A DNA stretch of 64,000 nt, from NCBI RefSeq assembly GCF_002262885.1, contig NZ_NKYF01000001.1:186001-250000 (forward strand), written 5' to 3'. Both the position numbers and the translations under genes were made by a program. Within the stretch, counting starts at the first letter, position 1, and every line of letters starts with the position of its first letter. This stretch comes from Pseudonocardia sp. MH-G8 (GTDB taxonomy: Bacteria > Actinomycetota > Actinomycetes > Mycobacteriales > Pseudonocardiaceae). The notes below the pieces were generated by a model. It saw nothing but the letters and a program-made list of their open reading frames with translations, had not been told where the DNA came from and searched no databases. This document shows, one piece after another, positions 26,153 to 34,177 of this stretch.

Positions 26153-27651
26153 CGCGGCACCTCCGCGCGCTCGTCCGGCCGGGCCGCCGGGTGTCCCCCG
26201 GTCGCCAGCGCCATCACGTCCTCCTCGGCCGCTCCCGCGGGCAGCTCCCCGGCCGGCTCGCCGTCGTGCAGCACGACGATCCGGTCGCTCATCCCGATCA
26301 GCTCCGGGAGCTCGGAACACACCAGCAGCACCGCCACCCCCGAGGCGGCCTGCTCGCGTACCAGTTCGTGGACCGCGGCCTTCGCGCCCACGTCGATGCC
26401 CCGGGTCGGCTCGTCGAGCAGCAGCACCCGCGGGTCGGCCGCGAGCCACTTGGCGAGCACGACCTTCTGCTGGTTGCCCCCGGACAGGAACCGCACCTCC
26501 TGGTCGGGCCCCGTGGAGCGCAGCCCGACCGCCTCCAGCAGGTCCCGGGTGCGTGCGGCGCCGATGCGGGCCCGCCGGCGGAACACCGCCTGCAGGACGA
26601 GCAGCGCGTTCTCCCGCACCGACCGCGACAGCGCCAGCCCCTCGGCCTTGCGGTCCTCGGTGACCAGGGCGACGCCCGCGGTGATGGCCCTGCGCGGCGA
26701 GGTCAGCCGCACCGGCGTGCCGTCGAGGCGCACCTCCCCCGCTGTGAAGGGGTCGGCACCGAAGATCGCCCGCAGCAGCTCGGTGCGCCCGGCGCCCTGC
26801 AGGCCCGCGACGCCGACGACCTCCCCCGCACGGACGGTCAGGTCGATGCCGCGCAGCGCGGGGGTGCCGCCTGCGCGCACCTCCAGCCGCACCTCGCCGA
26901 ACTCGCGGCCGCGCGGCGGGTAGTACGCCGCGAGCTCGCGGCCGACCATGAGCCCCACCAGCGTGGGCGGGTCCAGCTCGGCGGTCGGGCGCGTCGTGAC
27001 GCGGGCGCCGTCCTTGAGCACCGTGATCCGGTCGGAGAGCGCGAAGATCTCCGGCATCCGGTGCGACACGTACAGCACCGCGATCCCCCGCGCGGTCAGC
27101 CGGCGGATCAGGTCCGTGAGCAGCGCGACCTCGTGATCGGCGAGCGCGGCCGTCGGCTCGTCCATCGCGACGATGCGCGCCTGCGTGGCGAGCGCCTTCA
27201 CGATCTCGACGACCTGCTGCTGGGCGACCGAGAGCCGGCGCACGACCTCGTGCGGTCCGAACCCGGTCTCGCCGACCTCAGCCAGCAGCTCCGCCGTGTC
27301 CCGCGCCATCCTCGCGACGTCGACGAGCCCGCGCCGCACCGGCTCCCGGCCGAGGAACACGTTCTGCGCCACCGTGCGCTCCGGCACCAGCGTGAACTCC
27401 TGGTGGATGATCGCGACGCCCGCGTCCTGGGCGTGGCGGGGGCTGCCGAACCGGTGCCGCCGCCCGTCGATCTCGATCGTGCCCGCGTCCGGCTCGTGCA
27501 CGCCGGAGAGCACCTTGAGCAACGTCGACTTTCCCGCTCCGTTCTCACCGACCACGGCGTGCACCTCGCCCGCCGTGACGTCGAGGTCGACCCCGTGCAG
27601 CACGGTGACGCCGAGGAAGGACTTGGTGATCCCACTCATCCGCAATGTCAT
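26149..27651 (-). CDS. Sugar ABC transporter ATP-binding protein (RbsA/MglA type, two ATPase halves)
   Basis: 500 residues. The first half has Walker A GENGAGKST near residue 36, a Q-loop (HQEFTLVPE), signature LSVAQQQVVEI and Walker B ARIVAMDEPTAAL. The second half has a degenerate P-loop (GLQGAGRTE), signature LSGGNQQKV and Walker B RVLLLDEPTRGID. The asymmetric pair is the hallmark of ribose/galactose-type importers. It starts 27 bp after the YciI-like gene and overlaps the first permease gene by four bases. Confidence 0.95.
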   Translation of the reverse strand: MTLRMSGITKSFLGVTVLHGVDLDVTAGEVHAVVGENGAGKSTLLKVLSGVHEPDAGTIEIDGRRHRFGSPRHAQDAGVAIIHQEFTLVPERTVAQNVFLGREPVRRGLVDVARMARDTAELLAEVGETGFGPHEVVRRLSVAQQQVVEIVKALATQARIVAMDEPTAALADHEVALLTDLIRRLTARGIAVLYVSHRMPEIFALSDRITVLKDGARVTTRPTAELDPPTLVGLMVGRELAAYYPPRGREFGEVRLEVRAGGTPALRGIDLTVRAGEVVGVAGLQGAGRTELLRAIFGADPFTAGEVRLDGTPVRLTSPRRAITAGVALVTEDRKAEGLALSRSVRENALLVLQAVFRRRARIGAARTRDLLEAVGLRSTGPDQEVRFLSGGNQQKVVLAKWLAADPRVLLLDEPTRGIDVGAKAAVHELVREQAASGVAVLLVCSELPELIGMSDRIVVLHDGEPAGELPAGAAEEDVMALATGGHPAARPDERAEVPR

Positions 27652-27678
27652 GCCGGGGCCTCCTGGCCACGTTGCCGG

Positions 27679-27954
27679 CTAGGCGAGCGGGCCGACGGTC
27701 ACCTTCCACTCGCGCAGCGTCCGGTCCTTCGTGACGTCGTGCTGCGTGTAGGGATCCTGCTCGACGAGCTGCTGCGCGCCGGCTTCGTCCTCGGCCTTCA
27801 GGACGATGATGCCGCCGCTCAGGTCGGCCAGAGGGCCTGCGGCCACGACGGCGCCATCGGCGTTCAGCCGCTCCAGGTGCGCGAGGTGGTCGGCGCGGCG
27901 CTCGCTGCGTTGCGGTGTGTCGTTGTAGCCGTAGGTGAGAACGAACAGGGGCAT
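27679..27954 (-). CDS. YciI-like (YCII-related) protein
   Basis: 91 residues from ATG 27954 with AGGA upstream. It reads as a YCII domain: MPLFVLTYGYNDTPQRSERR then HLAHLERLNADGAVVAAGPL, then GGIIVLKAEDEAGAQQLVEQ and DPYTQHDVTKDRTLREWKV. The conserved His/Asp region of the family is visible. Members are ferredoxin-like dimers; some chlorinate or isomerise, and most are unassigned. It lies between the lactonase-like gene and the ABC ATPase and probably acts on an intermediate of the same route. Confidence 0.85.
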   Translation of the reverse strand: MPLFVLTYGYNDTPQRSERRADHLAHLERLNADGAVVAAGPLADLSGGIIVLKAEDEAGAQQLVEQDPYTQHDVTKDRTLREWKVTVGPLA

Positions 27955-27974
27955 GGTTCCTCCTTGATCGGGGT

Positions 27975-28898
27975 TCAGGCGGACAGGCCGTACACGCGCC
28001 GGGCGTTGTCGGCGAAGATCAGTTGCTGTTCCTCGGGTGACCTCGAGGCCAGGGCGTCGCGCCACGCGTCGACGAGCGGGGGCATCGCGGTCCAGAGCTT
28101 CTCGACCGGGAAGTTGCTGCCGAACATGGCCCGCCGCGGGCCGAACGCCTCGAGCACGTGGTCCGCCACGAACCCGATCAGGCCGGGGTCGACGCGGTGC
28201 ACGAACGTGCCCTGCCCGGTCAGCTTGACGACCACGTTGGGCAGCGCGGCGAGCGCGCGCATGCCGCTCGTCCAGCGGGCGACCTCGTCCTCGTCGCCCA
28301 CGTCGACGAGCATGCCCGCGTGCACCAGCACGAACGTCGTGTCGGGGCAGGCGGCCACCAGCTCGGCCGCGGCCGGCATCTGGTCGGCGAAGACCTGCAG
28401 CTCGAAGAGCCAGCCGAGCTCGGCGAGCCGGCCGACGTTGCGCACCAGCACCGGGTCGAGCAGGGCATCGGGTGCGGAGGCGAAGCGGAACTCCTCGCGG
28501 GCGTGCCAGTGCAGCTGCAGCCGGGTGCCCCGGACCAGGGGGGAGATCGCCGCCTGTGCACGTAGGACGGACATCGCGTCCGGGTCGAACAGGTCCGCCG
28601 ACCCGACCACGGCCGCGGGCCACCCCGATTCGCGGTGGACCTCGGCGAGCCACCGCACCTCGTCCACGGCGCGGTCCATCGGCCAGTTCGTCTGCACGTA
28701 CACCGACTCGACGATTCCGGCGCTCTTCGCGTCCTGCGCGTACTCGTCGATGAGGTAGTCGCGGCGGATGGGTTCGTGCGGGCCGAAGATCCGGGGCACG
28801 TTCCCCTCGGCGAGCCACGGCAGGTCGCGCGGCCGCCAGACGTGGTGGTGGCAGTCGACGACGGGGCCGTCGTACCGGTTCCCGTCGTTCCTGTTCAC
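27975..28898 (-). CDS. Amidohydrolase-2 family hydrolase (lactonase-like)
   Basis: 307 residues. The barrel opens GPVVDCHHHVWRPRDLPW. It contains ESVYVQTNWPMDRAVDEVRW, SPLVRGTRLQLHWHAREEF, then FVLVHAGMLVDVGD, VVKLTGQGTFVHR and FGSNFPVEKL. This is the fuconolactonase/4-sulfomuconolactone hydrolase/PDC hydrolase branch, which opens lactone rings. The ATG at 28898 overlaps the stop of the Moco subunit gene (ATGA). A lactonase next to an oxidising molybdoenzyme fits oxidation of an aldehyde or cyclic hemiacetal to a lactone, then hydrolysis. This link is inferred. Confidence 0.87.
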   Translation of the reverse strand: MNRNDGNRYDGPVVDCHHHVWRPRDLPWLAEGNVPRIFGPHEPIRRDYLIDEYAQDAKSAGIVESVYVQTNWPMDRAVDEVRWLAEVHRESGWPAAVVGSADLFDPDAMSVLRAQAAISPLVRGTRLQLHWHAREEFRFASAPDALLDPVLVRNVGRLAELGWLFELQVFADQMPAAAELVAACPDTTFVLVHAGMLVDVGDEDEVARWTSGMRALAALPNVVVKLTGQGTFVHRVDPGLIGFVADHVLEAFGPRRAMFGSNFPVEKLWTAMPPLVDAWRDALASRSPEEQQLIFADNARRVYGLSA

Positions 28899-29911
28899 GG
28901 TCCGCTCCTTTCGGCGAGCTCGTCCAGGCCCCGCAGGACCCGCTCGGGGGTGAACGGCATCGTGGTCAACCGGACGCCCACGGCGTCGAAGATCGCGTTG
29001 GCGATGGCCGGGATCGGGGCGTTCGCGGTCATCTCACCGATCCCCTTGGCGCCGAAGGGGCCGTTGTCCGCCGGCCGCTCCAGCACCACGCTCGTCTGCG
29101 CCGGGGTGTCCGCGGGACCCGGCATCAGGTACTGGCTGTAGTCGATCGGCCCGTGCTCGCGGGAGTGCGGGTAGTACGGCTCGGTCGACTCGAACAACGC
29201 GTGCGAGACCCCCATCCAGGCGCCGCCCTCCACCTGCTGGTTCACCAGCGCCGGGTTGAGCGCGCGGCCGATCTCGTAGGTGTTGTGCAGGCTCACCACC
29301 TCGACGACGCCGGTCTCGTCGTCGACCTCCACCTCGGCCACGGTGCACGCGTGCGCCTGGCATGAGTCGGGATCCATCGCCCCGGTCTCGGGGTCCGGGA
29401 AGCTGCGTTCCTTGAGGAACATCCCGCGCCCGGAGATGCTCCTGCCCTGCGTGAAGTGCGCCGCGCCCGCGATGTCGCTGATGTGGATGCGCTTCGACGG
29501 CGCTCCCCTGACCGCGACGTGGCCGGTGCCGTCGGTCTCGAGGTCGGACGCGTCGACCTCCATCATGTCGGCGGCGACCTGGAGCATCACCTCGCGGGCC
29601 TCGCGGGCCGCCATGATCACCGCGTTGCCCACGCGGTGGGTGCCGCGGCTGGCGAAGGTGCCCATGCAGTGCGGCCCGGTGTCGGTGTCCGCGGTGTCGA
29701 TGATCACCGATCCGTACGGGATGCCGAGCACCTCGGCCGCGCACTGGGCGACCACGGTCCGCAGGCCCTGCCCGAGGTCCACCGAGGAGAGGGTGACGAC
29801 GAACGCCCCCGTGGTGGTGGCGTGGATCAGCGCCTGGGACGGGTCACCGCCCAGGTTCATGCCGGTGGGGTAATTGACCGCGGCGTACCCCTGGCCGCGA
29901 CGCAGAGCCAT
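28895..29911 (-). CDS. Molybdenum hydroxylase, C-terminal half of the Moco subunit (separate polypeptide)
   Basis: 338 residues from ATG 29911, overlapping the stop of the N-terminal half by one base (TGATG). It covers the second half of a xanthine-oxidase-family large subunit: VDLGQGLRTVVAQ, DTADTDTGPHCMGTFASRGT, VVEVVSLHNTYEIGRALNP and the catalytic base in PFGAKGIGEMTANAPIPAI. In most relatives this is fused to the preceding gene in one 750-800-residue chain. The split sizes (459 and 338 residues) match the large and medium subunits NdhL/NdhM of Eubacterium barkeri nicotinate dehydrogenase, so the division may be functional. Confidence 0.88.
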   Translation of the reverse strand: MALRRGQGYAAVNYPTGMNLGGDPSQALIHATTTGAFVVTLSSVDLGQGLRTVVAQCAAEVLGIPYGSVIIDTADTDTGPHCMGTFASRGTHRVGNAVIMAAREAREVMLQVAADMMEVDASDLETDGTGHVAVRGAPSKRIHISDIAGAAHFTQGRSISGRGMFLKERSFPDPETGAMDPDSCQAHACTVAEVEVDDETGVVEVVSLHNTYEIGRALNPALVNQQVEGGAWMGVSHALFESTEPYYPHSREHGPIDYSQYLMPGPADTPAQTSVVLERPADNGPFGAKGIGEMTANAPIPAIANAIFDAVGVRLTTMPFTPERVLRGLDELAERSGP

Positions 29912-31290
29912 CAGTCCTCCCTGGGTGTGGTGGACGACAGCCGGCGGTACTCCGCCGTCAGCTCGTGGCCGACCAGGTCGGCCGCGCGCTGGATGACCTC
30001 GATGAGGCCGGTGCCCGACGCCACCTTGCGGTGGGCCTTGACGTCGCCGTCGCGGTAGGCGTTCTTCAGCCGCAGCTCCAACGGGTCCATGTCGAGCTCG
30101 CGCGCGATCCGGTCCATCTGCGACTCCAGCGCGAAGTCCCCGATCGTGACCCCGAACCCGCGCATCGCGCTGGACGGCGTCCGGTTCGTGTACACGCAGT
30201 GGGCGTCGATGTGGACGTTGGGAATCGTGTACGGCCCCGGGAAGTGGGCGGCGGCCTTCGTGGTGCCGTAGGGGCTGTGCCGGGAGTACGCGCCCGCGTC
30301 GACGTACAGGACGACCTTGCGGGCGACGATGCTGCCGTCGTCCCGCACGCCGTCGGTGATGACGATCCGCTCCGCGGCGCGGGTCGAGGAGACCTGCATC
30401 TCCTCCTCCCGGCTGTAGCTGAACTGGACCGGCCGGTTCGTGGCCGAGGCGGCGATGCAGGCCAGCGGCTCGACCATCACGTCGACCTTGCCGCCGAACC
30501 CGCCGCCGACCGTGCCGCCCACGACCTGCAGGTCCGCGAACGGGCGATCGATGATCAGCGCGGTGTTGTCGAGGGTGAAGAAGGCCGCCTGCGTGTTGCT
30601 GTGGATGCGCAGCCTGCCGTCGCCCTGCGGGACGACGATGCAGCCCGTCGTCTCCGTGGGGGCGTGCTCGATCGGGGCGGAGCCGTAGGTCCAGGAGAAG
30701 ACGTGGTCGGCGGCCGCGAACCCGGCGTCGACGTCGCCGAACCGGACGCGGCGGCAGTGGTGCCCCTCGTAGACGAAGTCGTTGGTGCCCGACTGCTTGA
30801 TCACCGGGGCGTCGGGGGCGAGCGCCTCCTCCACGTCGAGCACCGCGGGCAGGTCGGTGTAGTCGACGGTCACCCGGCCCGCCGCCTCCCAGGCGGCCTC
30901 CTCCGTCTCGGCGACGACGGCGACGATCGGCTCCCCGCGGTAGAGCACCCGGTCCTCGGCCAGCACCGGCTCGTCGTTCGGCTCGATCCCGATCAGCCGC
31001 AGCACCGTGTACCAGTTGTGCGGCACGTCCTCGTGGGTGAGCACGGCGACCACCCCCGGCACCTGCCGGGCGGCGACGACGTCGACGCTGTTGATCCGGG
31101 CGTGGTGGCGGGTGGAGCGGTGCACCTTGAGGTGGAGCAGCCCCCGCGGCGCGGTGTCCTCGAAGAACTGGGTGCGCCCGGTGACGTGACCGTGCGCGTC
31201 CGAGCGCGGGACGGTCGAACCGATGACGGTGAACGAGCCGCGCCGCTCGTGCGGGAAGTAGTCGTGGTCGATCGGGTTGACGCGGGCCAT
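29911..31290 (-). CDS. Molybdenum hydroxylase, N-terminal half of the Moco subunit (separate polypeptide)
   Basis: 459 residues from ATG 31290, which overlaps the stop of the 2Fe-2S gene by one base (TGATG). It holds the first half of the Moco-binding subunit: VTGRTQFFEDTAPRGLLHLK, GEPIVAVVAETEEAAWEAAG, TVGGGFGGKVDVMVEPLACI and the RG turn SSAMRGFGVTIGDFALESQM. It stops near the usual mid-protein junction, where the separate 338-residue gene takes over without a gap. Both pieces are free of stops and have their own overlap starts, so this is a natural split and not a frameshift. Confidence 0.9.
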   Translation of the reverse strand: MARVNPIDHDYFPHERRGSFTVIGSTVPRSDAHGHVTGRTQFFEDTAPRGLLHLKVHRSTRHHARINSVDVVAARQVPGVVAVLTHEDVPHNWYTVLRLIGIEPNDEPVLAEDRVLYRGEPIVAVVAETEEAAWEAAGRVTVDYTDLPAVLDVEEALAPDAPVIKQSGTNDFVYEGHHCRRVRFGDVDAGFAAADHVFSWTYGSAPIEHAPTETTGCIVVPQGDGRLRIHSNTQAAFFTLDNTALIIDRPFADLQVVGGTVGGGFGGKVDVMVEPLACIAASATNRPVQFSYSREEEMQVSSTRAAERIVITDGVRDDGSIVARKVVLYVDAGAYSRHSPYGTTKAAAHFPGPYTIPNVHIDAHCVYTNRTPSSAMRGFGVTIGDFALESQMDRIARELDMDPLELRLKNAYRDGDVKAHRKVASGTGLIEVIQRAADLVGHELTAEYRRLSSTTPRED

Positions 31291-31778
31291 CAGCTGCCGA
31301 CCTCCGCGGGATTCCTCTCGGCTGCGTCCAGGACCGCGGCCACGATCGGCTCGTAGCCGGTGCAGCGGCAGACGTTGCCCGAGAGCCCCTCGTGGACCTC
31401 GTCGCGCGTGGGTGCCGGTGTGCGGCGCAGGAGCGCGCACGCGGACATGAGCATGCCCGGGGTGCAGAAGCCGCACTGCTGGGCGAAGTTGTCGACGAAC
31501 GCCTGCTGCAACGGGCTCAGCCCGCCGTCGGCGCCCGCGAGGCCCTCGACGGTGGTGACCTCCGCACCGTCCACCGTGACCACGGGCACGAGGCAGGACA
31601 CGACGGGTTCACCGTCGAGGAGCACCGTGCAGGTGCCGCACCCGCCCTGCGCGCATCCGCGCTTCGTGCCGGTCAGACCCAGGTTCTCGCGCAGGGCACG
31701 GAGCAACGTGGTCGCGGGACCGGCGATCAGCTCCCGTGCCGAGCCGTTGACCGTGAGGGTGACGATCTGGGATGGCAC
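31290..31778 (-). CDS. Molybdenum hydroxylase, [2Fe-2S] subunit
   Basis: 162 residues. The second of three near-tandem GTGs (31778) is preferred because GAGGAG lies six bases before it. The plant-type cluster ligands are in GCAQGGCGTCTVLLDGEPVV plus SC. The second, helical cluster domain has CGFCTPGML and CRCTGYEPI. These are the exact paired motifs of xanthine-dehydrogenase-family small subunits. It sits between the FAD subunit (stop 22 bp upstream) and the Moco halves, in order FAD, FeS, Moco-N, Moco-C. Confidence 0.93.
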   Translation of the reverse strand: MPSQIVTLTVNGSARELIAGPATTLLRALRENLGLTGTKRGCAQGGCGTCTVLLDGEPVVSCLVPVVTVDGAEVTTVEGLAGADGGLSPLQQAFVDNFAQQCGFCTPGMLMSACALLRRTPAPTRDEVHEGLSGNVCRCTGYEPIVAAVLDAAERNPAEVGS

Positions 31779-31799
31779 CACACGCTCCTCGTGGATCAG

Positions 31800-32597
31800 T
31801 CAGTGGCCGAGCAGGGCCCGGCGCAGGTGGACGGGGAAGACCCGGCGGCGGTACCACGCAGAGGCGTACGCGTCGTCGAAGGGCTCGATCACCGGTTCCG
31901 CGGCGTGGGCGGCAGCGCGCACGCTCGCCTCGTCGAGCGCGTGGCCGACGAGCGCTCGTTCTGCGGCCTCGCACCTCATCGGCCGCGGCGCGAGGCCACC
32001 GAACGCGATGCGGGCGTCGCGCACCACGCCGTCGGCCGTGCTGAGCACCGCGGCGATGGTGACGATGCTGGCGGAGTTGAACCGCCGCCTGCCGGCCTTG
32101 TGGTAGCTCAGGACCCCGGGCGGGGCGAACCGCACGCCCGTGACCAGCTCGTCGGGCGCCACACCGGTGGGGAGCATGCGCTCGAGAGGCTCGCTCCGCG
32201 AACCTCCCGGTCCCCGGATCTCGACGTCGGCGTCGAGGGCGAGCAGCGCCACCGCGAGATCGCCGTAGGGCTGACGCACGAAGAGGTTCCCGGCCACCGT
32301 CGCCAGGCTCCGCACCGGACGGGCCGCGATGGAGCGGACGCACGGGTGCAGGACGGCGAGACGCTTGTCGTCCTCGATGCGCGCCAGGGTGGTCGTCGCG
32401 CCGATCCGCACCGCGTCGTCGCCCACCGCCACCCGGTCGAGGCCGGCGCGGCGCAGGCTGACCAGGCGCGTCGGCGGCGTGGCGCGGTCGTTCAGGCGAG
32501 GCATCAGGTACGTGCCGCCGGCCAGCGGCCGGGCCTCGTCGGCGAGCGCGGCCTGCACCGCGTCGAGGCTCTCCGGCACCAACACGGCGGTCAGCAT
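31800..32597 (-). CDS. Molybdenum hydroxylase, FAD-binding subunit
   Basis: 265 residues from ATG 32597 with GAGG upstream. It reads as the CoxM/XdhB type: LAGGTYLMPRLN for the first FAD loop, RIGATTTLARIED, LATVAGNLFVRQPYGDLAVA for the pyrophosphate loop, and GVLSYHKAGRRRFNSASIV. It is the first gene of the 11-gene operon. The frame extends a further 63 bases upstream across the 18-bp palindrome, but the ATG at 32597 is the natural domain start. Confidence 0.93.
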   Translation of the reverse strand: MLTAVLVPESLDAVQAALADEARPLAGGTYLMPRLNDRATPPTRLVSLRRAGLDRVAVGDDAVRIGATTTLARIEDDKRLAVLHPCVRSIAARPVRSLATVAGNLFVRQPYGDLAVALLALDADVEIRGPGGSRSEPLERMLPTGVAPDELVTGVRFAPPGVLSYHKAGRRRFNSASIVTIAAVLSTADGVVRDARIAFGGLAPRPMRCEAAERALVGHALDEASVRAAAHAAEPVIEPFDDAYASAWYRRRVFPVHLRRALLGH

Positions 32598-32625
32598 CTC
32601 GTCGAGCCTCCAGCGTCGTCGCAGG

Positions 32626-32643
32626 ATTATCGATATCGATAAT
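32626..32643. promoter_or_regulatory. 18-bp perfect palindrome, probable GntR operator
   Basis: ATTATCGATATCGATAAT is a perfect palindrome of low GC in a high-GC gap of 123 bp between the divergent FAD-subunit gene and the GntR gene. Its placement 29 bp before one start and 78 bp before the other makes it the likely operator for autoregulation and for control of the 11-gene operon. Confidence 0.75.
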
Positions 32644-32720
32644 GAGAGTATGAGCGTCACGCCCCCGGGTCAAGCAGTGCCGAGCCGCGCACGGCCACGG
32701 CGAGGACGGAGGATGGCCGC

Positions 32721-33410
32721 ATGACGGATCCCCAGAGGCGACCCGCCGGCGAGGACGGCGCCCGGCGCTCCGTCGCCCCACGCGTGTCCCGCCCGACGTT
32801 CAGCAGCCAGATCCGCGACGGGTTGCTCGAGCGCATCACCTCCGGCGAGTACGCCCCCGGTGAGCGGCTGGTGGAGACCCGGATCGCGGCCGAGTTCGGC
32901 ACGAGCCAGGCACCGGTCCGCGAGGCGTTGCGCGACCTCGAGGCCCTCGGGCTCATCGAGAGCCGCCCGCGACTGGGCAGCACCGTCGTCCCGTTCGCCG
33001 AGCAGACCCTCCGCGAGGCCTACGTGGTCCGGGCCGCCCTGGAGGAGGCGGCCACCCGGCTGTGCATGCTGCGCGGCGCGGTCCCCCGCTCCGCGATGGA
33101 GAAGGCGATCACCGAGATGCACCGCAGCGCGGAGGCCGGGGATCCCGCCCTCATGAGCACCTCGAGCGCCGCCTTCCACCGCGCGGTCGTCGAGGCGAGC
33201 GAGAACCGCCTGCTCATCCGGGCCTGGGAGGCGCTGCAGATCGAGGCCCGCACATCCATCGCGCTGATGGTCCTCGAGCCCGATCTCGCCACGGTGGCCG
33301 ACGAGCACCGGCTACTGCTGCAGGACATGCTCGACGGCGACGTCGAACGCGCCTGCCGGCACGCCCGCGATCACCAGCTGGAATACGCGCAACTCCCCCA
33401 TCGCCGGTAG
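32721..33410 (+). CDS. GntR-family regulator, FadR/FCD type
   Basis: 229 residues from ATG 32721 (GGAGGA upstream). The N-terminal winged helix is FSSQIRDGLLERITSGEYAPGE, then RIAAEFGTSQAPVREALRD, then GLIESRPRLGSTVV. A C-terminal all-helical FCD ligand domain follows (REAYVVRAALEEAATRLC, AAFHRAVVEASENRLL, EHRLLLQDMLDGDVERA). It faces the molybdenum hydroxylase operon across a perfect 18-bp palindrome and most likely represses it until a carboxylate-type inducer binds. Confidence 0.92.
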   Translation: MTDPQRRPAGEDGARRSVAPRVSRPTFSSQIRDGLLERITSGEYAPGERLVETRIAAEFGTSQAPVREALRDLEALGLIESRPRLGSTVVPFAEQTLREAYVVRAALEEAATRLCMLRGAVPRSAMEKAITEMHRSAEAGDPALMSTSSAAFHRAVVEASENRLLIRAWEALQIEARTSIALMVLEPDLATVADEHRLLLQDMLDGDVERACRHARDHQLEYAQLPHRR

Positions 33411-33425
33411 GGCCCACCGCCTCCG

Positions 33426-34046
33426 TCAGGTCCTGCCCGGCCTGCCGAGCGCGACGGCTCGCAGGGCGACGTCGACGGAGGCCTGCAGATCCTCGCGGCT
33501 CGCGCCGGCCGCGGCGTGGACGGCGTGGCCCTCGCTGAGCGCCATCACGAATCGGGCCAGCGACGGGGCGTCCACACCGTCCGGGAGATCCCCTTCCTCC
33601 GCCGCGCGGGACAGGCGCTCTTCGAGGGCCGACTCGGTGTCGGCCCGGCCGGCGGCCAGGACGTCGGAGATGCGGGTGTTCCCCGGCGAGCACGCCAGGC
33701 CTCCCTGGATGGAGAGACAGCCCGCGGGGTGGTCATCAGCGGTGAGGCCGTCGGCACTGGAGCGCAGGAAGGCCGCGATGGCGGCGTAGGCGGTGGGTTG
33801 GTCGAGTGCGGCGCGGACGCGGGCCGTCTGGTTGTCGTGGTAGCGGGCGAAGGCGCGCTGGAACAGCCGCTCCTTGCTGCCGAACGTGGCGTACAACGTC
33901 GGCCGGTTGATGCCCATCGCACCGGTGAGGGCGCTCAGCGACGCGCCCTCGTAGCCGTGCCGCCAGAAGACCTCCGCGGCCCGGCCGAGGACCGCCTCCT
34001 CGTCGAAGGCCCGGGGTCGTCCGATCGCGGGTGCCTCAGCGCTCAT
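33426..34046 (-). CDS. TetR-family regulator
   Basis: 206 residues from ATG 34046. The helix-turn-helix reads VLGRAAEVFWRHGYEGASL then SALTGAMGINRPTLYATFGS with the family's YxxFGSKE ending. A C-terminal helical ligand domain of the TetR_C type follows (ADGLTADDHPAGCLSIQGGL). It is divergent from the SDR gene, and the gap holds three copies of ACCGNTCGGTAC, so it likely represses both itself and the SDR/SnoaL pair. Confidence 0.92.
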   Translation of the reverse strand: MSAEAPAIGRPRAFDEEAVLGRAAEVFWRHGYEGASLSALTGAMGINRPTLYATFGSKERLFQRAFARYHDNQTARVRAALDQPTAYAAIAAFLRSSADGLTADDHPAGCLSIQGGLACSPGNTRISDVLAAGRADTESALEERLSRAAEEGDLPDGVDAPSLARFVMALSEGHAVHAAAGASREDLQASVDVALRAVALGRPGRT

Positions 34047-34057
34047 GACGCCATCCT

Positions 34058-34141
34058 ACCGCTCGGTACAAAAGTGGCCCGGCTCACCAACCGATCGGTA
34101 CAAAACTTGCTACGGTGGTTTCACAACCGTTCGGTACCGAA
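34058..34141. promoter_or_regulatory. Three copies of the TetR operator ACCGNTCGGTAC
   Basis: Copies are at 34058-34073 (ACCGCTCGGTACAAAA), 34090-34105 (ACCGATCGGTACAAAA) and 34126-34141 (ACCGTTCGGTACCGAA). Each has an ACCG/CGGT dyad core. Spacing is 32 and 36 bp (start to start), about three turns, on the same strand. They fill the divergent promoter between the TetR gene and the SDR gene. Confidence 0.85.
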
Positions 34142-34177
34142 GGCATCGCGCTTCGGTCGCACACCTGGAGGAGCCGC

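Noticed and set aside
31778..31783. GTG at 31781 as the start of the [2Fe-2S] subunit
   Set aside because: The ribosome site GAGGAG would be only three bases away; GTG 31778 has a six-base spacer, though both are possible.
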